A DNA stretch of 34,106 nucleotides from NCBI GenBank assembly GCA_031262085.1, contig JAISIN010000128.1, positions 1-34,106 on the forward strand, given 5' to 3'. Of the stretch, positions 16,840 through 25,036 are shown piece after piece; the stretch's first letter is position 1; each line of letters opens with the position of its first letter. This DNA is from Prevotellaceae bacterium (lineage in GTDB: Bacteria > Bacteroidota > Bacteroidia > Bacteroidales > Bacteroidaceae). The notes beneath the pieces are model-generated. The model did not search any database. It had not been told where the DNA came from and saw only the letters and a program-made list of their open reading frames with translations. The translations under genes and the position numbers were made by a program.

Positions 16840-17459
16840 GGCGCATCAAACAAGTGCCCCCAGTTTTCTCCGGCTTTCGGGGTGTAGGTGTGTATGTCCA
16901 GCGCTTCGGCTGCGCGACAGTTGGTAGTCGAATCGTCTATAAAGAGCGTTTGTAGGGGTACGATGCCGGTCTCGTCGAGCAGTTGTTGGAAGATGGCAGG
17001 ATCGGGCTTTGCCCGTTTCATCTCGTAGGAGAGATAGATGTGGTCGAAATAATCTTCTACACGGAAGCCTTTGTAGCGAAAGGCATGTTTACATGCCCAT
17101 TGCCAGTGGATGGCGTTGGTGTTGCTTAGCAGGTAGACCATGTACTTGCTGCGCAGGTTCAGCAGCAAGTCGAGTTTGTAGGCAGGGATACCTGTTAAGA
17201 AGCTGTTCCATGCATCGTCAATTTGTTTGTCGCTTACTTCCCTGCCGATGCGTTTGCGTATCTCGTCACGAAACTCGGTGCTGCTAATCAATCCCTGTTC
17301 GTGTTTTTGAAAGAAATCTTGCTGGTGATATTCATCGAGCATCGCTTCTACGTTGGGTAGCCCCAGCTTCGTGAAGTTATCTAAGCAGCGTTGTCGGTTG
17401 AGACCGATAAGTACGCCGCCGAAATCAATAATGAGATTCTTAATGTTTTTGTCTATCAT
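16836..17459 (-). CDS. HAD-superfamily (subfamily IA, YihX-like) phosphatase
   Basis: From the ATG at 17459 the product has 207 residues. A longer in-frame start at 17543 is rejected because a consensus promoter lies at 17488-17519. Motif 1 is LIIDFGGVLIGLN: the nucleophile Asp is present, but the usual second Asp two residues later is Gly, as in YihX-type sugar phosphatases (DLGNV/DLGGV). Motif 2 is YLLSNTNAIHW, motif 3 the Lys in MKRAKPDPAIF, and motif 4 TLFIDDSTTNCRAAE. It is a cytoplasmic small-molecule phosphatase; the substrate is unknown. Its 4-bp overlap with ribF is notable, since riboflavin synthesis includes a dephosphorylation step done by HAD enzymes in other bacteria. That role remains a guess. 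Confidence 0.88.
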   Translation of the reverse strand: MIDKNIKNLIIDFGGVLIGLNRQRCLDNFTKLGLPNVEAMLDEYHQQDFFQKHEQGLISSTEFRDEIRKRIGREVSDKQIDDAWNSFLTGIPAYKLDLLLNLRSKYMVYLLSNTNAIHWQWACKHAFRYKGFRVEDYFDHIYLSYEMKRAKPDPAIFQQLLDETGIVPLQTLFIDDSTTNCRAAEALDIHTYTPKAGENWGHLFDAP

Positions 17460-17487
17460 TCTTATATTTTTATGCACTTTCACGCAA

Positions 17488-17519
17488 CAAAAATAACGTT
17501 CCGTTTTGATATATGCAAC
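17488..17519 (-). promoter_or_regulatory. Promoter of the HAD-ribF unit (GTTG-N20-TATTTTTG)
   Basis: On the minus strand TATTTTTG (complement of 17488-17495) matches TAnnTTTG. GTTG (complement of 17516-17519) lies 20 bp upstream. Transcription would start near 17481, 22 nt before the chosen start at 17459. Confidence 0.65.
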
Positions 17520-17532
17520 AGTGATCTGATAA

Positions 17533-18009
17533 TTAGATGGCATGCAGATGAGAGAGTTCCTGCATCAACTCACGCATCGTTTTATTGAGCACCGGATGCA
17601 CAAATTCGGGCGCTATCTCCACCATCGGTTCCAGTACGAATAACCGTTCGTGCATCAACGGGTGAGGTATTTTGAGTTCCGGAATATCGACTATCCAGTC
17701 GTTGTAGAACAGTAGATCGATGTCAATGATTCGGTCGTGATAAGTGCCGTTGGCAGACTTGCGCATACGCCCCATTTGATATTCGATGCTTTGGGTAAGG
17801 TAGAGCACCTCAACGGGTAGAAACCGCGTGCGCACTGCCAAGGCAGCATTCAAAAAAGTATGGTCGGATTGAAACCCCCAAGGCTCTGTGGCATAAAATG
17901 CCGACAGTGCAGTGATTCGTCCGATTCGTTTTCCTATATGTAGTATAGCTAATCGCAGATTTGTCTCTTTATTGCCGAGGTTTGTTCCTAAGCTGAGGTA
18001 CACTTGCAT
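17533..18009 (-). CDS. folK: 2-amino-4-hydroxy-6-hydroxymethyldihydropteridine pyrophosphokinase
   Basis: This 158-residue folate-synthesis enzyme transfers pyrophosphate from ATP to the pterin alcohol. YLSLGTNLGNKETNL opens the protein. SAFYATEPWGFQSDHTFLNAALAV and MGRMRKSANGTYHDRIIDIDLLFYND carry the pterin- and ATP-binding residues and the DIDLL magnesium motif. IPHPLMHERLFVLEPM is the C-terminal signature. Length and motif order are normal. It lies 86 bp after queA with a hairpin in between, and 73 bp before the HAD gene, which has its own promoter, so it probably ends the ftsX-to-folK transcription unit. Confidence 0.96.
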   Translation of the reverse strand: MQVYLSLGTNLGNKETNLRLAILHIGKRIGRITALSAFYATEPWGFQSDHTFLNAALAVRTRFLPVEVLYLTQSIEYQMGRMRKSANGTYHDRIIDIDLLFYNDWIVDIPELKIPHPLMHERLFVLEPMVEIAPEFVHPVLNKTMRELMQELSHLHAI

Positions 18010-18050
18010 TCCCCTTCCTCCCTATCTATATGATGTTTAAATATAATCCG

Positions 18051-18076
18051 GCAGAAGGAGCGTGTTCACCTTCTGC
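18051..18076. other. Intercistronic hairpin between queA and folK
   Basis: GCAGAAGG (18051-18058) pairs perfectly with CCTTCTGC (18069-18076) around a 10-base loop. No T-tract follows on the minus strand. It may stabilise RNA or weakly attenuate transcription between queA and folK. Confidence 0.5.
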
Positions 18077-18095
18077 GCGGATCACTCGGATATGT

Positions 18096-19154
18096 TTATT
18101 TATCGATTATCAGCATGGCATCGCCGTAGGTGCCGAAGCGATATTCTTCTTTCACCGCCAGATTATAGGCGTCCATCACCTGTTCGTAGCCGCCGAAAGC
18201 CGCAACAATCATCAACAGGGTAGACAGCGGCATTTGGAAGTTTGAGATGAGCGCATTGGCAACAGTGAAGTCGTAGGGAGGGAAGATGAACTTATTCGTC
18301 CACCCGTCGTAAAGCTTCAGATGTCCACCGGTACTTACGGTGCTCTCGATGGCACGCATAACGGTCGTTCCCACAGCACATACCTGTGCGTTGATGTCCT
18401 TGGCGTGGTTGACTATCGCTACCGCCTTCTCGTCGACCAGCATTTGCTCGGAATCGGTTTTGTGTTTGGTCAGGTCTTCGACGTCGATGTCGCGGAAGTT
18501 GCCCAACCCGGCATGCAGAGTGATGAAGGCGAAGTCGATGCCTTTTATTTCGAGCCGCTTCATCAGCTCGCGGCTGAAGTGCAGGTTGGCAGTAGGCGCC
18601 GTCACTGCTCCTTCGCTTCGGGCGAAGATAGACTGAAAGCGCTCGGCATCTTCGGGTTCGACGGGGCGGTTGATGATGCTGTGCGGCAGCGGCGTTTCGC
18701 CCAGTTCGTAGAGGGTCTTTTTAAACTCGTCGTGCGGACCGTCGTACAAGAAGCGCAAGGTGCGTCCGCGCGAGGTAGTGTTGTCGATCACTTCTGCCAC
18801 CAACGAATCGTCGGGACCGAAGTACAGCTTGTTGCCGATACGTATTTTGCGGGCAGGGTCGACCAGCACGTCCCACAGTCGGAGCGCCGGATTGAGTTCG
18901 CGCAGCAAGAACACCTCAATGCGTGCGCCGGTCTTTTCCTTGTTGCCGTACAGACGGGCAGGGAAGACTTTTGTGTCGTTGAATATAAACACGTCGTGTT
19001 CGTCGAAATAGTTGAGAATATCTTTGAACACCTTGTGTTCAATCTCTCCGGTTTTGCGATGCAGCACCATCAGACGGGCTTCGTCACGGTACTTTGTCGG
19101 ATGTAAAGCTATCCGCTCTTCGGGAAGCTTAAATTTGAATTGCGACAGTTTCAT
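18096..19154 (-). CDS. queA: S-adenosylmethionine:tRNA ribosyltransferase-isomerase
   Basis: This 352-residue cytoplasmic enzyme converts preQ1 in tRNA to epoxyqueuosine using the ribosyl part of SAM. The N-terminus reads [14 protein letters not shown], followed by [37 protein letters not shown] [22 protein letters not shown], and [46 protein letters not shown] and the C-terminal [21 protein letters not shown] are strong family signatures. Length is normal for the family. It lies 27 bp after truB in the conserved Bacteroidota cluster, so two tRNA-modifying enzymes are cotranscribed. Confidence 0.98.
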   Translation of the reverse strand: MKLSQFKFKLPEERIALHPTKYRDEARLMVLHRKTGEIEHKVFKDILNYFDEHDVFIFNDTKVFPARLYGNKEKTGARIEVFLLRELNPALRLWDVLVDPARKIRIGNKLYFGPDDSLVAEVIDNTTSRGRTLRFLYDGPHDEFKKTLYELGETPLPHSIINRPVEPEDAERFQSIFARSEGAVTAPTANLHFSRELMKRLEIKGIDFAFITLHAGLGNFRDIDVEDLTKHKTDSEQMLVDEKAVAIVNHAKDINAQVCAVGTTVMRAIESTVSTGGHLKLYDGWTNKFIFPPYDFTVANALISNFQMPLSTLLMIVAAFGGYEQVMDAYNLAVKEEYRFGTYGDAMLIIDK

Positions 19155-19181
19155 ATAGTAATCTCATTAAAATGATTTCGT

Positions 19182-19883
19182 TTACTTATTCATCTCCTCT
19201 TCCAGCCATTCTTTGAAGTGTAACGGGTCGAGGCAATCTTCTATATGTACCGCTCCTACGCGCGTTCGCGTTAAAGCAGTGAGATGTGCTCCGCTTTGCA
19301 AAGCCTCGCCCATATCGCGTGCCAAGGCGCGTATGTAGGTACCTTTGCTGCACACCACCCTGATGGTGAGGTCGGGCAAGTTGCAATTGAGCAGCTCTAT
19401 CTCGTCGATCACCAGCGTTTTGGGTTTGAGCGCTACCTCTTTGCCCTGTCGTGCCAAGTCGTAAGCTCGCTTACCGTCGACCATACAAGCCGAAAAGCTG
19501 GGCGGTATCTGCTCTATCTCGCCCACAAACTGTTTGAGCACCTCTTCTACTCCCTCACGGGTGATGTGCTCTACGGGGTAGGTGGCGTCTATCGCGTGCT
19601 CCAAGTCGTACGACGGTGTCGTGGCGCCCAATCTGATCGTAGCCACATACTCCTTGGTTTGATGCTGAAACTCATCTATCCGTTTGGTGGCTTTGCCGGT
19701 GCAGACAATCATGACGCCGGTGGCGAGCGGGTCGAGCGTGCCTGCATGCCCTACCTTGAGCTTCTTAATACCCAGCTGTCGGCAGATGTGATGACGCACC
19801 ATGCCTACCAATTTAAACGATGTCCATGCTTTGCCGTAGGGCTTATTGAAGTATAACACCTCACCTTCCGCAAAGTTCTTCAT
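19182..19883 (-). CDS. truB: tRNA pseudouridine(55) synthase
   Basis: This 233-residue protein is read from the ATG at 19883, whose A is shared with the uppP stop (TGATG), giving translational coupling. An earlier in-frame start inside uppP is not needed. It makes pseudouridine 55 in the T loop of tRNAs. GEVLYFNKPYGKAWTSFKLV opens the fold. KVGHAGTLDPLATGVMIVCTG holds the catalytic Asp in GTLDP. QIPPSFSACMVDGKRAYDLARQGKEV and VVCSKGTYIRALARDMGEAL are further signatures. It is short compared with E. coli TruB because the C-terminal PUA-like part is reduced, as is usual in this phylum. Confidence 0.97.
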   Translation of the reverse strand: MKNFAEGEVLYFNKPYGKAWTSFKLVGMVRHHICRQLGIKKLKVGHAGTLDPLATGVMIVCTGKATKRIDEFQHQTKEYVATIRLGATTPSYDLEHAIDATYPVEHITREGVEEVLKQFVGEIEQIPPSFSACMVDGKRAYDLARQGKEVALKPKTLVIDEIELLNCNLPDLTIRVVCSKGTYIRALARDMGEALQSGAHLTALTRTRVGAVHIEDCLDPLHFKEWLEEEMNK

Positions 19884-20728
19884 CACGCTATTTGCAGATT
19901 GTGTCCGGTGAGGAGCATAATCAATATCACTCCACCTACGATGATGCGATACCATCCGAAGGCTTTGAATCCGTAGCGGGTGACATACGTAATGAAGAAC
20001 TTAATGGCAAGCATAGCTACCACGAATGCCACCACGTTGCCAATAATCAGCATGCCCATGTTCTCGGTTAACATCTGTACGCCGCCGTCCAGAAAGAGTT
20101 TCAGCAGCTTGTATGCCGTAGCGGCAAACATGGTGGGCACTGCCAGAAAGAACGAAAACTCGGCAGCATCTTTCCGTGTCAGACGTTGCGACATACCTCC
20201 CACAATCGTTGCCATCGAGCGCGATACGCCCGGTATCATGGCGATGCACTGAAACAGTCCGATGCGGAAGGCGCGCTTCTCCGTCAGCACCGTATCCTCG
20301 CTCCCTTTGGAGAATATCTTGTCGCAGAAAAGCATAAATACACCACCTATCACCAGCATCACTGCCACTACCACAACGCTCTCCAACAGCTCGTCGATCT
20401 TATCGCTGAAAGCCAGTCCTATCACCGCAGCGGGCAGAAACCCTACCAGCAATTTCCAATAGAAGTCGTATCGGTGTAACAATCGCTTCCACAACGGGGC
20501 ACCTTCGGGTACCGGTGTTCGGTTCAGCCGGAAGAAGCGCTTCCAATAGAGCACTACCACCGATAGGATGGCACCAAACTGTATAATCACTGTGAATGCT
20601 TTCACAAACTCGGTGCTTTCGACGCCCAACAAACTCTGGGCAATAATCATGTGCCCGGTAGAAGAGACCGGAAGAAATTCGGTCAGCCCCTCCACGATGG
20701 CAATAATAATCGTCTCAATAATACTCAT
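19883..20728 (-). CDS. uppP: Undecaprenyl-diphosphatase (UppP/BacA)
   Basis: This 281-residue inner-membrane enzyme recycles the lipid carrier for peptidoglycan and surface glycans by removing one phosphate from undecaprenyl diphosphate. [21 protein letters not shown] near residues 12-32 holds the Glu-rich first motif and [44 protein letters not shown] is the second motif with the catalytic Arg and Ser. About eight hydrophobic helices are present. The ATG at 20728 is preferred over a TTG two codons earlier. It is coupled to truB by TGATG and follows DUF3098 after 35 bp. Confidence 0.97.
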   Translation of the reverse strand: MSIIETIIIAIVEGLTEFLPVSSTGHMIIAQSLLGVESTEFVKAFTVIIQFGAILSVVVLYWKRFFRLNRTPVPEGAPLWKRLLHRYDFYWKLLVGFLPAAVIGLAFSDKIDELLESVVVVAVMLVIGGVFMLFCDKIFSKGSEDTVLTEKRAFRIGLFQCIAMIPGVSRSMATIVGGMSQRLTRKDAAEFSFFLAVPTMFAATAYKLLKLFLDGGVQMLTENMGMLIIGNVVAFVVAMLAIKFFITYVTRYGFKAFGWYRIIVGGVILIMLLTGHNLQIA

Positions 20729-20763
20729 AATCAACAGGTCTCTTTATAAATTCCGTCCCATAT

Positions 20764-20997
20764 CTACTCTTTCGGACTCTTAGGCTTACGCACCACCGCA
20801 TAGATCATCAGCAGAAAGCCGAATAGCGACACCACCGGCGCCACTCGTATGCGTCGCACGCTAAAGATATCCGGTTCGAAGTGGGTAGCCGTCGAAGCCG
20901 GTCCCGTCATCAACAAGAAGCCAATAATAATGATTGCCATGGATATACCCAGCAACAGGAAGTTGGTTTTGTCGAATGCAAATTTCTCTTTACTCAT
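20764..20997 (-). CDS. DUF3098 small membrane protein
   Basis: This 77-residue protein has two hydrophobic helices (about residues 13-30 and 53-69) separated by a polar loop, FEPDIFSVRRIRVAPVVSLFG, which is the DUF3098 hallmark. The N-terminus is KEKFAFDKTNFLLLG and the tail is basic (RKPKSPKE). The family is nearly confined to Bacteroidota and lies almost always between ftsX and uppP, as here (36 bp after ftsX). A role with the FtsEX division/cell-wall machinery is plausible from this conserved context, but the function is not established. Confidence 0.93.
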   Translation of the reverse strand: MSKEKFAFDKTNFLLLGISMAIIIIGFLLMTGPASTATHFEPDIFSVRRIRVAPVVSLFGFLLMIYAVVRKPKSPKE

Positions 20998-21033
20998 TGT
21001 ATGTCAGTTTTTAATTCAATTTTTAATTCTAAT

Positions 21034-21918
21034 TTATATATAGTACAACCTTCCCTCCTTCATTCGCAAGAACTTATTGATGGAGAAGCGGGCGCATATC
21101 CACGTGATTCCGATGCCGAATATCAGCACCGACAGCCATACAACAAGCAGTACGCCGGGCGTGATAATCGCTACCAGTTCGGGTTCGAACCTCATCAACA
21201 TCCAAGCAGCTACACTGAGCAACAAGTCGGCAATGATGCCTGCCAATACGCCGATCCGGAAGCTGCGCCACAGGAACGGTCGTCGTATGAAGCGCCAGCT
21301 TGCGCCTACTAACGTCATGGCGTGCAGGAGGAATCGTTTGGAGTAGATGGTCAGTCGGATCGTGTTATTGATAAGTGCAAACGAGATAAGTGTCAGCAGT
21401 AATGCCACCACCAAAAGCGACAGACTAATGCTGCGGATATTGTCGTTGACCATATCGATCAGCTCTTCCTGAAAACGAACCTCCTGTACATGGGGAATGG
21501 CTTGCAGCATTCGGCTAAGACGGGCGATGCTGTCGGCATTGGCATAGTCGGAGCGTAGCTTCACCTCGATAGAAGCGCGTAACGGGTTGTAGCCCAAAAA
21601 CTCCTGCGGGTCGGCGCCCATAGCCTCGATCTGTTCGTCCAACGCCTGTTCTTTGGAGATATACTCGGTGTGGCGGACAAACGGTTCGCTGTCGAGTTGC
21701 TTCCTAAGTTTCGAGATACCCGTCTCTTTCATCTCATCGCTTACGATGATAGAGAGGTTGATGTTCTCTTTGACATAAACCGACAAGTTGTGAGCGGTAA
21801 GCACCAAGAAGAGTACCAGCCCCAGCAATAGCAACACCAATGTGATGCTAATGCCCGAAGTGATAAATCCCATGTCCCAAGCGGAACCTGTTTGTTGCTT
21901 CCGTTTCTTTTTCTGCAT
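21034..21918 (-). CDS. ftsX: Cell division ABC-type permease FtsX
   Basis: This 294-residue inner-membrane protein pairs with the ATPase FtsE (not in this window) to control septal peptidoglycan hydrolases. An N-terminal helix (about residues 18-42) is followed by a periplasmic domain with the FtsX pattern: VKENINLSIIVSDEMKETGISKLRKQL, FVRHTEYISKEQALDEQ and NPLRASIEVKL. Three further helices in the last 130 residues complete the FtsX-like permease unit (VALLLTLISFALINNTIRLTIYSKRF, then LVGASWRFIRRPF). Length is typical. It lies 14 bp after the methyltransferase gene and leads the conserved DUF3098-uppP-truB-queA-folK run. Confidence 0.95.
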   Translation of the reverse strand: MQKKKRKQQTGSAWDMGFITSGISITLVLLLLGLVLFLVLTAHNLSVYVKENINLSIIVSDEMKETGISKLRKQLDSEPFVRHTEYISKEQALDEQIEAMGADPQEFLGYNPLRASIEVKLRSDYANADSIARLSRMLQAIPHVQEVRFQEELIDMVNDNIRSISLSLLVVALLLTLISFALINNTIRLTIYSKRFLLHAMTLVGASWRFIRRPFLWRSFRIGVLAGIIADLLLSVAAWMLMRFEPELVAIITPGVLLVVWLSVLIFGIGITWICARFSINKFLRMKEGRLYYI

Positions 21919-21932
21919 TTGTTGCCTTTAAA

Positions 21933-22841
21933 TTATATGCCTTTCTTTCGGAAAACATAAATGATAGAACTACTCTTCTCCTTATTGCCCCAAGCATGAA
22001 ACCATGCCTTCAAACCGGTTACGGCTCCGCGCAGGAATGCGCAGGAGTGATTCTTATACTGTTCGCTGAGCATCGATACGTAAAAGGCGTCGAACGGCAT
22101 AGGCCAGTAGGATGCCAAAGCAAAGCCATGCTTGGAGCCGAACTGCTGCATGGTCGACGGTGTGAAGTGCCACAAATGACGCGGCACGTCGTAGGCCGCC
22201 CAATAGGCTCCGTAGACATCGGCGTCATACGACAAGTTGTTGGGGACAGCTATCACCAACGTACCCTTCTCGCCGAGTAGCGTGTTGAGTTGTTCCCACG
22301 TTTCGTTCAAGTTCTCGAGATGCTCCATGACATGCCATAAGGTAATGACGTCGAACGCTCCGGATGTATATTCAAGCAATGCCGTTTCGGATTGTATGGT
22401 CAGGTCGAAATGCTCTTTGGCGAATAATCGCGCATGTTTGTTTCGTTCTACGGCTTCTACCTCCCATTCACGCAAGCGCATAGCATCGGCAAAATAACCG
22501 GTTCCCGCGCCAATATCGAGCAGCCGTCCGGTACGACGGTGCGCCTCACGCTCTACCAATCGTGTTTTACACCATAGCATATAACTCCGCACCCAGTGAT
22601 ACACACGGTTCATGACCCCCTTCTTTGTGTTGGAATGCGAAATATAGGCAGGTGTTTCGTAGTAACGATCCATGTTTGCCCCCGAAGGAAAATCTTGTGT
22701 AAATAAGAAAGAGCATTCGCTGCACCGACACAAATAATACACCTCGTGCGAAGCGTAATGGTCGACGCAAGTCATGGCACGCTCTAAATGCGTACTTCCG
22801 CACAGCGGACAGTTTGTTATCTTTCGTTTATTGATTGCCAC
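21933..22841 (-). CDS. Class I SAM-dependent methyltransferase with N-terminal zinc ribbon
   Basis: The product has about 302 residues if read from the GTG at 22841. An upstream in-frame TTG at 22871 lies inside the promoter and is unlikely. There is no nearby ATG, so the start is uncertain. Residues about 9-46 hold paired cysteines (NCPLCG and CRCSECSF), a zinc-ribbon-like module. Motif I of the Methyltransf_23 fold is RLLDIGAGTGYFADAM, followed by FDVITLWHVMEHLENL and TLVIAVPNN. This architecture is common beside envelope genes in Bacteroidota and is often annotated as a sugar- or lipid-modifying methyltransferase; the substrate is unknown. It is 14 bp upstream of ftsX and likely cotranscribed. 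Confidence 0.88.
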   Translation of the reverse strand: MAINKRKITNCPLCGSTHLERAMTCVDHYASHEVYYLCRCSECSFLFTQDFPSGANMDRYYETPAYISHSNTKKGVMNRVYHWVRSYMLWCKTRLVEREAHRRTGRLLDIGAGTGYFADAMRLREWEVEAVERNKHARLFAKEHFDLTIQSETALLEYTSGAFDVITLWHVMEHLENLNETWEQLNTLLGEKGTLVIAVPNNLSYDADVYGAYWAAYDVPRHLWHFTPSTMQQFGSKHGFALASYWPMPFDAFYVSMLSEQYKNHSCAFLRGAVTGLKAWFHAWGNKEKSSSIIYVFRKKGI

Positions 22842-22860
22842 ACTACACCCAAATTTGGCG

Positions 22861-22891
22861 CAAAATAACAAATAAAAAGTGAGGTAAGCAA
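22861..22891 (-). promoter_or_regulatory. Probable promoter of the methyltransferase-ftsX unit
   Basis: On the minus strand TTATTTTG (complement of 22861-22868, one mismatch to TAnnTTTG) lies 20 bp after TTG (complement of 22889-22891). Transcription would start near 22854, just upstream of the GTG start at 22841. Confidence 0.45.
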
Positions 22892-22947
22892 TATAATTTA
22901 AGGTGTTTTATCTAAATGGAGAAAAGTATTAGGGCGCCTATCCCTTT

Positions 22948-23283
22948 CTATCGCGTCGAGAACCAATACAATACCACTCCAACGACCAACAATGCTATCG
23001 GGAGCAGATAGGCAGACATCGTACCCAATAGCGCCGTAATCAATCCGAAGTTGAGCACGAGCCACAGCCCGGCAAGTACCAAGCCTACCGACTTGTCGTG
23101 TTTGAAGAGCAGAAACACCCCTGCCGTATACAGCAGGAAATTGTTTTTCTCCATCACCCACGGCAAGCCGAGACTGCTGAAATGAACTAACTGGTCGGCA
23201 AGATACAGAAGACCGAAGAGTACCAGCGCCACGGCAGTGGCACGATAGGTATCGCGGTTGTTGTTGGTTTTAGAGGTTGCCAT
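22948..23283 (-). CDS. Small four-helix membrane protein (LiaF/DUF5668-like N-terminal module)
   Basis: This 111-residue protein has a polar N-terminus followed by four hydrophobic segments at about residues 15-30, 48-62, 65-88 and 91-108. The pattern of an early Gly-rich helix, a short loop and paired helices (LYTAGVFLLFKHDKSVGLVLAGLWLVLNFG, then LLPIALLVVGVVLYW) resembles the LiaF/LiaI-type membrane module found near PspC proteins. A role in envelope-stress sensing would fit that family, but the similarity is judged by eye only. It lies 11 bp after the nitroreductase gene and is presumably cotranscribed with it. Confidence 0.75.
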   Translation of the reverse strand: MATSKTNNNRDTYRATAVALVLFGLLYLADQLVHFSSLGLPWVMEKNNFLLYTAGVFLLFKHDKSVGLVLAGLWLVLNFGLITALLGTMSAYLLPIALLVVGVVLYWFSTR

Positions 23284-23294
23284 GGGCAGGTGGT

Positions 23295-23822
23295 TTAGTA
23301 GGTGTTAATGTGTACTTTCTCCCATTGCAGATTCTCTTCGTTGAAAGGCTTCCGTTCCATGCCCTTATGCCCTATGGCGATGATGCAGAGCACCTGCAGC
23401 TGCAAGGGAATCTGAAGCAGCTCGCGCACATATTCCTCGGCAGGAGTGCCGGCAGGTGTTTCGCGTTCGCGTATATGCACCCAGCAGCTTCCCAGTCCCA
23501 AGTCCTCGGCTTGCAATTGCATCAGGATGGCGGCGATGGAGGCATCTTCAATCCAAGCATCGCTGATAAGCGGGTCGGCAGTGACAACGACGGCAAGCGG
23601 AGCGCCGTCAATCAGTTGCGACCCGTGGGCTTTGCTTTCGGCTAATCGGGCAAGCTTCTCCTTGTCATCGACAACAATAAACTGCCATCCCCGGCTACCT
23701 TTGGACGACGGTGCCATCAGGGCAGCTTTCAACAGGGTTTCGACCTCGTCTTGAGTCAACTCTTCTTCGGTAAATTTCCGCATGCTGCGGCGCATTTTTA
23801 GTAATTCGCTAAAATCTGTCAT
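23295..23822 (-). CDS. Nitroreductase-family FMN enzyme
   Basis: This 175-residue protein, read from the ATG at 23822, has the nitroreductase layout: LLKMRRSMRKFTEEELTQDEVETLLKAALMAPSSKGSRGWQFIVVDD near the N-terminus (FMN-binding Arg pair and the APSS-x-G-x-R-x-W segment), then AAILMQLQAEDLGLGSCWVHIRER and a closing IIAIGHKGMERKPF. It would be a homodimeric flavin NAD(P)H-dependent reductase in the cytoplasm; the physiological substrate is unknown. An in-frame start 14 codons earlier is close to the promoter and less likely. It is divergent from the FemAB-like gene, with a TATCTTTG element at the complement of 23854-23861. Confidence 0.92.
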   Translation of the reverse strand: MTDFSELLKMRRSMRKFTEEELTQDEVETLLKAALMAPSSKGSRGWQFIVVDDKEKLARLAESKAHGSQLIDGAPLAVVVTADPLISDAWIEDASIAAILMQLQAEDLGLGSCWVHIRERETPAGTPAEEYVRELLQIPLQLQVLCIIAIGHKGMERKPFNEENLQWEKVHINTY

Positions 23823-23853
23823 CTTATAAATCGTGTAAATAGAATAAATCGCG

Positions 23854-23882
23854 CAAAGATACAAGTTAATTCGTTACATTTG
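23854..23882. promoter_or_regulatory. Divergent -7 elements between nitroreductase and FemAB-like genes
   Basis: TATCTTTG on the minus strand (complement of 23854-23861) and TACATTTG on the plus strand (23875-23882) both match TAnnTTTG. Neither has a good -33 TTG at 19-21 bp. The plus element lies only 6 bp before the ATG at 23889. Confidence 0.5.
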
Positions 23883-23888
23883 CACCCA

Positions 23889-24872
23889 ATGCCCTTGAAA
23901 CTGACTACATATAGCCAAAGTCGCGATATTCCCGACCTGCCGGGTACATGCACGTTTCATTCGACCGAGCTGTTTCGTATCTATGAAGCTACGTCGGGCT
24001 ATACTCCTTTGCTGGTCGTAGCCTCGGACGACGGGAAGCCATTGGGCAAACTTCTCGCAGTAGTGCAGCGTAACAGAAGTCTCTGCCCCCCTTTATTCAT
24101 CAAGCGCTGCGAAATATTCGGTACGGGTGAATATGCCGACGATGTGGCAGATAAAGAGGTCATCTTCGGCGAGATGTTGCATCAGCTCACCGATAGAGTG
24201 TTGCGCGAAGCGTTTGTTATTGAGTTCCGTAATCTGAGCAACGCACTGTTCGGATACAAAGCCTTTCGCCGGAATCACTACTTCGCCGTCAATTGGCTGC
24301 GGGTGTACAATTCGCTGCACAACCTCAACCGCGTAGAAGAGCGCTTCAGCCCCTCACGCATCCGCCAGATTAAAAAAGGACTCAAAAACGGCGCCGAGGT
24401 GCGCGCAGCCCGCTCGCCGGAAGAGGTGCGCAACTTTGCACATATACTATTCAAGATCTATTCGTCGAAGATACGTCGTTACTTTCCTAATAAAGAGTTC
24501 TTCTCGCACCTGACCGAACAGATGATGGGCAGCGGACAAGCCGGCATATTCGTTGTGATATATAAGGAGAAGATTATCGGCGGTAGCGCTTGTCTCTATT
24601 CAGACGATACTGCCTATCTGTGGTTTTCGGGCGGTATGCGCAAAACCTATCTGCTGCAATATCCCGGTGTGCTGGCAGTATGGGGCGCGTTGCGCGATGC
24701 CCGCGAGCGCGGATTTCGACACTTGGAGTTTATGGATGTCGGCTTGCCATTCCGACGTCACGGCTATCGCGACTTTGTGCTGCGCTTCGGAGGCAAGCAA
24801 GTGGGTACCCGTCGTTGGTTTCGCTTCCGCTGGATATGGCTGAACAGATTGATGAATCTACTATATAAATAG
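23889..24872 (+). CDS. FemAB/GNAT-like acyltransferase
   Basis: This 327-residue protein is read from the ATG at 23889; a TTG nine bases earlier overlaps the -7 element. It has the double-GNAT feel of FemAB/BioF2-like (Acetyltransf_6) proteins. RIRQIKKGLKNGAEVRAARSPEEVRNF is the helix that precedes the second domain. AGIFVVIYKEKIIGGSACLYSDDTAYLWFSGGM and PGVLAVWGALRDARERGFRHLEFMDVG form the catalytic-fold core, ending in RFGGKQVG. Family members add amino acids or acyl groups to cell-wall or polysaccharide precursors; the substrate here is unknown. The transcript may be nearly leaderless, given the distance from the promoter element. It is likely monocistronic. Confidence 0.82.
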   Translation: MPLKLTTYSQSRDIPDLPGTCTFHSTELFRIYEATSGYTPLLVVASDDGKPLGKLLAVVQRNRSLCPPLFIKRCEIFGTGEYADDVADKEVIFGEMLHQLTDRVLREAFVIEFRNLSNALFGYKAFRRNHYFAVNWLRVYNSLHNLNRVEERFSPSRIRQIKKGLKNGAEVRAARSPEEVRNFAHILFKIYSSKIRRYFPNKEFFSHLTEQMMGSGQAGIFVVIYKEKIIGGSACLYSDDTAYLWFSGGMRKTYLLQYPGVLAVWGALRDARERGFRHLEFMDVGLPFRRHGYRDFVLRFGGKQVGTRRWFRFRWIWLNRLMNLLYK

Positions 24873-24900
24873 AGGTGAACGTTTCGTTGCGGTTATAAAA

Positions 24901-24981
24901 TATCGTTTATCGATAATTATTTTCTGTTTTTATTTGTTCATATCAAATATTCCCTTTTCCTTTGCATATCGATAAACGATA
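24901..24981. promoter_or_regulatory. Pair of identical inverted dyad operators flanking a promoter
   Basis: TATCGTTTATCGATA (24901-24915) and its exact reverse complement TATCGATAAACGATA (24967-24981) are each a dyad TATCG-N5-CGATA. The first lies upstream of the -33 element and the second covers the predicted transcription start. Centres are 66 bp apart. The likely ligand is the YozG-like HTH protein encoded at the end of the same operon (autoregulation, inferred). Confidence 0.75.
24933..24964 (+). promoter_or_regulatory. Promoter of the CPBP-DUF2975-HTH operon (TTTG-N20-TTCCTTTG)
   Basis: TTTG at 24933-24936 is 20 bp from TTCCTTTG at 24957-24964, one mismatch to TAnnTTTG. Transcription would start near 24971, inside the second dyad operator, which fits repression by blocking polymerase. 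Confidence 0.6.
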
Positions 24982-25036
24982 AATAGTTATTGAATGTCGT
25001 CTATGTTACTGAATCAAGAACTTAAAAAGGAAAATT

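Noticed and set aside
24901..24981. The inverted repeat pair as an invertible (phase-variable) promoter
   Set aside because: The 51-bp interval is short for a recombinase-driven switch, each arm is itself a dyad operator, and no invertase gene is present. Read mapping for inversions would settle it.
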